Assembly: GCA_014138725.1 (NCBI GenBank)
Contig: JACJID010000002.1
Span: forward strand, 820,001-884,000
DNA length: 64,000 bases
Reading direction: 5' to 3'
Source: Kutzneria viridogrisea
GTDB taxonomy: Bacteria > Actinomycetota > Actinomycetes > Mycobacteriales > Pseudonocardiaceae
The notes below the pieces were generated by a model that was not told the DNA's origin, did no database searches, and worked only from the letters and a program-made list of their open reading frames with translations. Position numbers and translations under genes: made by a program. Of this stretch, positions 59,880 through 64,000 are shown in pieces (positions within the stretch are counted from its first letter, which is position 1; each line of letters starts with the position of its first letter).

Positions 59880-60227
59880 GTGCCTTCGAGCGTGTTCAGC
59901 CACTTGGACAAGTCCCTGCACGACCACCTGTCAGACCTGGTCCGGCTCGCCGAGGGCGCCGATGAGCGCACCGCGGTCGGGCTGGCCCGCTCGGAACTGC
60001 CCCGCATGGTCACCGCGCTCAAGGCACTGCTCGACGAACACCAGCCCGACGAGAACGGGCGCTGCCCCACCTGCCGCTCGCGGCGGTTCAGCCGCAGGCT
60101 GCCCTCCCCGTGCCGCGCGTACCTGGCGGCGCACCTCTGCCTGACGATCACTCGCGAGGAGCAGTCGGCCCCGCAGCAGGACGGCGCGACACCGAGGCGC
60201 CGCAACCACCTCCGCAGTGCTGGATAA
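59880..60227 (+). CDS. Small hypothetical protein with a Cys pair, second of a pair
   Basis: 115 residues, GTG start. The first 65 residues are helical (SHLDKSLHDHLSDLVRLAE, LPRMVTALKALLDEHQP); then CPTCRSRR and a later pair SPCRAYLAAHLC could bind zinc (C-x2-C ... C-x8-C). The tail is basic. No family recognised. Tight spacing to the previous gene suggests a shared transcript; there is little ribosome site of its own. Confidence 0.65.
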   Translation: MPSSVFSHLDKSLHDHLSDLVRLAEGADERTAVGLARSELPRMVTALKALLDEHQPDENGRCPTCRSRRFSRRLPSPCRAYLAAHLCLTITREEQSAPQQDGATPRRRNHLRSAG

Positions 60228-60324
60228 GCACTGACCCCCTGAACGGCACGGGTACCCGCCCGTGTTCGAGCCGGGTGACGCCTCCCCCCGTACGCCCCCC
60301 TTCCGCGTCACCTGGCACACCCCC

Positions 60325-60371
60325 GACAGCGGGGTCGACAGCCCTCCCCGACGGCTGCCGACCCCGCTGTC
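60325..60371 (+). terminator. Terminator after the small gene pair
   Basis: A 19-base stem with one mismatch (GACAGCGGGGTCGACAGCC with 60353-60371) and a nine-base loop. The rest of 60228-60608 holds an AT-richer stretch (about 60400-60520), probably the promoter of the SulP gene, and no gene. Confidence 0.7.
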
Positions 60372-60608
60372 GTGCGTCCGGGCACAACACCCGGTCAGAA
60401 AACATGAAAATCCATGCAAAACTTGCGACGCATGAACCAAGTGACCTTGACTAACGTAGGACGTCTGGCCCAGGTTCCGTAAACTTCATTTTACAGTCTG
60501 TTGACCGTTTTTAGTGGAAAAGCTCTCCCGGAGTGGGCATCATGGAGATCGGCGCGATCCATGACGGGCGTCACATGCCGCCCGACCCGCAGAGAATCGG
60601 AGAGATCC

Positions 60609-62870
60609 TTGACCACCAAGCAGCACCGCGGCACGAAGTCGCACGCTGGTGACCACTCCACCACCGGGCCGCCTGCCGCGTCCGGCTGGAGAGGCATCCT
60701 GCGCAACGACCTCCCAGCCTCGTTCGTGGTGTTCCTCGTGGCCATCCCCCTGTCACTGGGCATCGCGGCCGCCTCGGGCGCACCGCTGATCGCGGGCCTG
60801 ATCGCCGCCGTGGTCGGTGGCGTCGTGGGTGGCGCGCTGAGCGGGGCACCGCTACAGGTCAGCGGACCCGCGGCCGGGCTGACCGTGATCGTGGCCGGGC
60901 TGGTCAGCCAGTTCGGCTGGGCCGCGACCGCCGCGATCTCCGCCGCCGCCGGCCTGGTGCAGTTGCTGCTGGGCCTGAGCAGGGTGGGCAGGCTCGCGCT
61001 CTCGCTGTCCCCCGCCGTGGTGCACGGCATGCTCGCCGGCATCGGTGTGGTCATCGCCGTCGGCCAGTTCCACGTGGTGCTCGGCGGCAAGAACCAGGGC
61101 GACGTGCTGGACAACCTGCGCGAACTGCCCGCGCAGATCATGGGCCACAACATGGGTGCGCTGCTGGTCGGCGCCGTCACCGTGGCCGTCATGCTGCTGT
61201 GGCCCAAGCTGCCCAAGGTCAAGGTCGTGCCCGCCCCGCTGGTGGCGGTCGCCGCGGGCACCGCGCTGGCCTCGGGTCTGAACCTCACGCTGGCCAGGGT
61301 CAACCTGCCCGGCGACATCCTCAGCGAGGTCGTGCTGCCGAAGCTCCCGGAGGGCCCGTGGCTCGCCGTGCTCGGCGGCGTGCTCACCGTCGCCCTCGTG
61401 GCCAGCGTCGAGTCCCTGCTCTCCGCGGTCGCGATCGACAAGCTGCACGACGGCCAGCGCGCCAACCTGGACCGCGAGCTGATCGCCCAGGGTGCGGCCA
61501 ACTTCGTCTCCGGCGCGCTCGGCGGACTGCCGGTCACCGGCGTGATCGTGCGCAGTTCCACCAACGTGGCCGCGGGCGCCAAGAGCAGGGCCTCGGCCAT
61601 CATGCACGGCCTGTGGGTGCTGGTCTCCGTGCTGTTGCTGGCCAGCGTGCTGGAGCTGATCCCGATGGCCGCGCTGGCCGCGGTGCTGGTGGTGATCGGC
61701 ATCAAGCTGGTCAGCGTCGGCCACATGAAGCACCTGTGGCGGCACCGCGAGCACGTGGTCTACGCGGCGACCCTGCTGGGTGTGATCGCCTTCGGGCTGG
61801 TGGAGGGCGTGCTGCTCGGCCTGGTCGTGGCCATGCTGCGCGCGCTGTACCGGCTCACGCACAGCACCGTGGAGGTCAGCCAGCGCGCGGACGGCGCCTG
61901 GCTGGTCAAGGTCAGCGGCTCGCTGGTGTTCCTCGGCGCGGGCAGGCTGGTGCGTGAGCTGCGCGCGATCCCGCTGCGCGAGCAGGTGGTGCTGGAGCTG
62001 CACGTGGACTTCATGGACCACGGGGTGTTCGAGGCGATCAGCGACTGGCGCTCCGGCTACGAGCGCATGGGCGGCCGGGTCCGCGTGGACGAGGTGCTGG
62101 ACAGCTGGTACCACCGCGCCGTCGGCGGGCGGCCCGCGCGCCGCAAGTCCTTGCGCACCACCGAACCGCGCTGGTTCGCGCCCTGGTCGCACTGGCAGAG
62201 CACGCAGGCCGAGGACATCGTGGTCGACGTGCCCGATCCCAGGGTCGAGGACGACCCGATGCTGGTCGGCGTCCGGGCCTTCGAGAAGCAGACGGCCCCG
62301 CTGATGCGACCGTTCTTCACCGACCTGGTGGAGAACGGCCAGCGGCCCAAGCAGCTGTTCATCACCTGCTCGGACTCGCGCGTGGTGCCGAACCTGATCA
62401 CCAGCAGCGGGCCCGGCGACCAGTTCAGCGTGCGCAACGTGGGCAACCTGGTGCCGCGCAACGGGTCTGGCGGGGACGTCTCGGTGGGCGCCGCCGTGGA
62501 GTACGCGGTGGACGTGCTCGGTGTGCAGGAGATCGTGGTGTGCGGTCACTCCGACTGCGGGGCGATGAAGGCGGTGCTGGACTCCACGGCGCGGGCCGAC
62601 TCCGCGCTGGGTGACTGGCTCAAGCACGCCGACCCCAGCGTGCTGCGCTTCGCGGGCTCCCCCGGCGACGAGCAGCTGGCGGTCAACGAGCGGCTCTGCC
62701 TGGCCAACGTGGCTCAGCAGCTGGACAACCTGTGCAGCTACCCGAGCGTGCAGGAGGCCGTGGCGGAGGGCCGGGTCAAGCTGGTCGGCATGTACTTCGA
62801 CATCGCCGCGGCCCGCGTCTACCTGGTGGACCAGGAGCGCAGCACCCTGAACGAGCTCACCCCCCACTAA
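60609..62870 (+). CDS. SulP anion transporter fused to a beta-carbonic anhydrase
   Basis: 753 residues from TTG at 60609, preceded by GGAGAG; an ATG at 60561 is possible. Ten to twelve SulP membrane helices (about 30-410) with the family stretch VVFLVAIPLSLGIAAASGAPLIAGLIAAVVGG and DRELIAQGAANFVSGALGGLPVTGVIVRSS, then a STAS-like segment (about 415-510), then beta-carbonic anhydrase with the zinc motifs CSDSR (about 586) and CGHSDCG (about 646). The fusion should import bicarbonate (or sulfate) and interconvert it with CO2 at the inner face. Such fusions are common in actinobacteria. It stands alone. Confidence 0.92.
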   Translation: MTTKQHRGTKSHAGDHSTTGPPAASGWRGILRNDLPASFVVFLVAIPLSLGIAAASGAPLIAGLIAAVVGGVVGGALSGAPLQVSGPAAGLTVIVAGLVSQFGWAATAAISAAAGLVQLLLGLSRVGRLALSLSPAVVHGMLAGIGVVIAVGQFHVVLGGKNQGDVLDNLRELPAQIMGHNMGALLVGAVTVAVMLLWPKLPKVKVVPAPLVAVAAGTALASGLNLTLARVNLPGDILSEVVLPKLPEGPWLAVLGGVLTVALVASVESLLSAVAIDKLHDGQRANLDRELIAQGAANFVSGALGGLPVTGVIVRSSTNVAAGAKSRASAIMHGLWVLVSVLLLASVLELIPMAALAAVLVVIGIKLVSVGHMKHLWRHREHVVYAATLLGVIAFGLVEGVLLGLVVAMLRALYRLTHSTVEVSQRADGAWLVKVSGSLVFLGAGRLVRELRAIPLREQVVLELHVDFMDHGVFEAISDWRSGYERMGGRVRVDEVLDSWYHRAVGGRPARRKSLRTTEPRWFAPWSHWQSTQAEDIVVDVPDPRVEDDPMLVGVRAFEKQTAPLMRPFFTDLVENGQRPKQLFITCSDSRVVPNLITSSGPGDQFSVRNVGNLVPRNGSGGDVSVGAAVEYAVDVLGVQEIVVCGHSDCGAMKAVLDSTARADSALGDWLKHADPSVLRFAGSPGDEQLAVNERLCLANVAQQLDNLCSYPSVQEAVAEGRVKLVGMYFDIAAARVYLVDQERSTLNELTPH

Positions 62871-62871
62871 C

Positions 62872-62907
62872 GGCGAGTCCCGCTCACAGGCGGGCGAGTC
62901 CCGCTCA
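62872..62907 (+). repeat. Two direct copies of GGCGAGTCCCGCTCA
   Basis: 15-base direct repeats at 62872-62886 and 62893-62907, right after the SulP stop; members of the GAGTCCCGC/GGGACTCGC motif family. Confidence 0.5.
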
Positions 62908-62911
62908 GGCG

Positions 62912-62952
62912 CAGTGGCCGCCGACCTCACAGCACGAGGTCGGCGGCCACTG
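62912..62952 (+). terminator. Terminator after the SulP-carbonic anhydrase gene
   Basis: Perfect 17-base stem, CAGTGGCCGCCGACCTC (62912-62928) with 62936-62952, loop ACAGCAC; it lies between convergent genes. Confidence 0.75.
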
Positions 62953-62974
62953 GTGTGTTCGGGGGCGCAACACG

Positions 62975-63031
62975 CCGTACCGGAAGCGCCGACACGCGGG
63001 GCAGCTTCGCGTGTCGGCGCTTCGCGTACGG
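62975..63031. terminator. Hairpin made from GACACGC repeats
   Basis: 24-base arms with two mismatches (62975-62998 and 63008-63031), loop of nine bases. The arm contains GAAGCGCCGACACGC, the same unit found near 37500 and again at 63082-63120. Probably a terminator for the convergent carboxypeptidase gene. Confidence 0.6.
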
Positions 63032-63137
63032 TGTGTTCGCGCTCGGCGGGCGGTTTCCCAGCTGGTGGGAGCGCGTACCGGAACGTCCGACACGCGGTAC
63101 CGGAAGCGCCGACACGCGCTGGTCCCCGGGTGCTACC

Positions 63138-64000
63138 TCAGCAGGACTTGGTCCAGGCGCACTCCAGGGCGGTGCGGCGGTCGGCGGGGGCGTGCTGGGG
63201 GCTGACCCGCGGCGCCAACCGGGGCTGGGCGGTGTCGGCGGCGCCGTTGTAGGTCGCCAGCCGGAGGGCGACGGCGTCTTCAACCGACCGGACCGAACCG
63301 GCCAGGAAGTTGTTCTCCAGCAAGGAGAAGACCAGCTTCTGACCGTTCGCGGCGGTGACGTAGCCGGACAGCCCGCTCACCCCGGTCATCGAGCCGGTCT
63401 TGGCGTGCAGGTTGTTCGCGGCGGGCGTGCCCACCAGCCGGTTGCGCAGCGTGCCACCGACCATCCGCTCGGAGTTGCCCGCGATCGGCAGGGCCTCGTA
63501 CCAGGACTGGAACCACGGCCTGCCCTTCGCCGCGACCAGCAGCGCGGTGAGCTGCCCGCTGCTGACCAGGTCCATCCGGGACAGCCCCGAGCCGTCCACG
63601 CGCTGCATCGCGGCCGGGTCCACGCCCAGGCCGGTGAGCTTGTCGCCCAGCGCGCGCAGGCCCGCGTCCCAGGTGCCCTGGCCGTGCACCTTGCGGCCCG
63701 CGGCCTTGGTGAGGATCTCGGCGTGCATGTTGTTGCTGAGCTTGAGGAACGGCACCTGGAGCTGGCTCAGCGGGATGGACTTGCGGTCGGCGATCCGCGT
63801 GGCCTCAGCGGGCGTCGCACGGAAGGACGTGCCGCCGACCACGCGGACCCCGTTGTCGGCCAACGCCTTGCGGAAGACCGAAGCCGCCACCGCGGTGGGG
63901 TTGCCCGCGGCCATGAACTCGTTGGCGGCGGCGCCACCGGCCGGGATCGTGCCGCTGACGGTGATCGTGTCGCTGCCGTGCGGGCGGTCCACCACCACGG
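63138..64000 (-). CDS. dacB: D-alanyl-D-alanine carboxypeptidase/endopeptidase, PBP4 type (partial)
   Basis: The last about 287 residues are inside the window; the start is beyond the right edge. The family S13 motifs SxN (LKLSNNMHAEILTKAAG) and KTG (LHAKTGSMTGVSGLSGYVTAANG) are present; the SxxK serine is in the missing part. DGSGLSRMDLVSSGQLTALL between them is typical. A penicillin-binding protein acting outside the cell on peptidoglycan cross-links. The mature end has an extension with a final Cys pair (ALECAWTKSC). Confidence 0.9.
   Translation of the reverse strand, partial: VVVDRPHGSDTITVSGTIPAGGAAANEFMAAGNPTAVAASVFRKALADNGVRVVGGTSFRATPAEATRIADRKSIPLSQLQVPFLKLSNNMHAEILTKAAGRKVHGQGTWDAGLRALGDKLTGLGVDPAAMQRVDGSGLSRMDLVSSGQLTALLVAAKGRPWFQSWYEALPIAGNSERMVGGTLRNRLVGTPAANNLHAKTGSMTGVSGLSGYVTAANGQKLVFSLLENNFLAGSVRSVEDAVALRLATYNGAADTAQPRLAPRVSPQHAPADRRTALECAWTKSC

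Overview
The window is GC-rich, with frequent GTG, TTG and one apparent CTG start, leaderless promoters (TANNNT six to eight bases before the start codon), a 6C RNA, XRE/DUF5753-DUF397 pairs, SARP and LAL regulators and a DUF222-HNH gene. This suits a filamentous actinomycete, most likely of the Pseudonocardiales; the genus cannot be fixed from the sequence alone. No rRNA, tRNA, insertion sequence or CRISPR array was found.

Region by region. 1-1981: partial FAD oxidoreductase, FMN split-barrel protein and a protein built of 13-residue repeats. 2083-6765: a compact class I lanthipeptide operon, namely a split dehydratase (elimination part first, glutamylation part second), a 48-residue precursor with a GTG start, and a LanC cyclase whose start overlaps the precursor stop. 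No protease, exporter or immunity gene is beside it. 6891-7063: promoter and a 6C RNA. 7079-16039: diguanylate cyclase, CaiB-type CoA transferase with acyl-CoA dehydrogenase opposite a TetR gene, MFS transporter, MarR and MocR regulators, a prim-pol-like protein and a small membrane protein. 16412-25361: HTH/STAND/WD40 protein, bacterial nitric oxide synthase, PDZ-containing sensor kinase with response regulator, and an orphan LuxR regulator. 25437-32363: secreted protease, serine hydrolase, a CitA/CitB-like two-component system divergent from a NitT/TauT-type ABC importer. 32470-37558: anchored small protein, ACT-GNAT protein, LacI regulator, a DUF222-HNH gene with an apparent 5' frameshift, and a 21-bp tandem repeat tract. 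37559-42615: GH1 beta-glucosidase and an mgtA-mgtC operon with a possible leader peptide. 42698-44998: SPFH/GYF protein with a zinc-ribbon membrane partner. 45116-48094: TIR-NACHT-multi-TM protein, a candidate antiphage or cell-suicide gene. 48091-57747: FtsX-type ABC exporter, a large LuxR ATPase regulator with a small upstream gene, and an AfsR/SARP regulator. 57748-64000: palindromic repeat cluster, DUF397 and XRE/DUF5753 pair, two small unknown genes, a SulP-carbonic anhydrase fusion and the C-terminal part of a PBP4-type carboxypeptidase.

Two loci deserve most attention. The lanthipeptide operon has a precursor that automatic gene callers could easily miss, because it is short and starts with GTG. 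The TIR-NACHT gene carries a SARM1-like DWVHRE motif and appears to start at CTG. Several repeat families also recur: three near-identical long hairpins, the 21-bp minisatellite with scattered GGGACTCGC copies, GACACGC elements, and a cluster of CCGATCGACGT inverted repeats.
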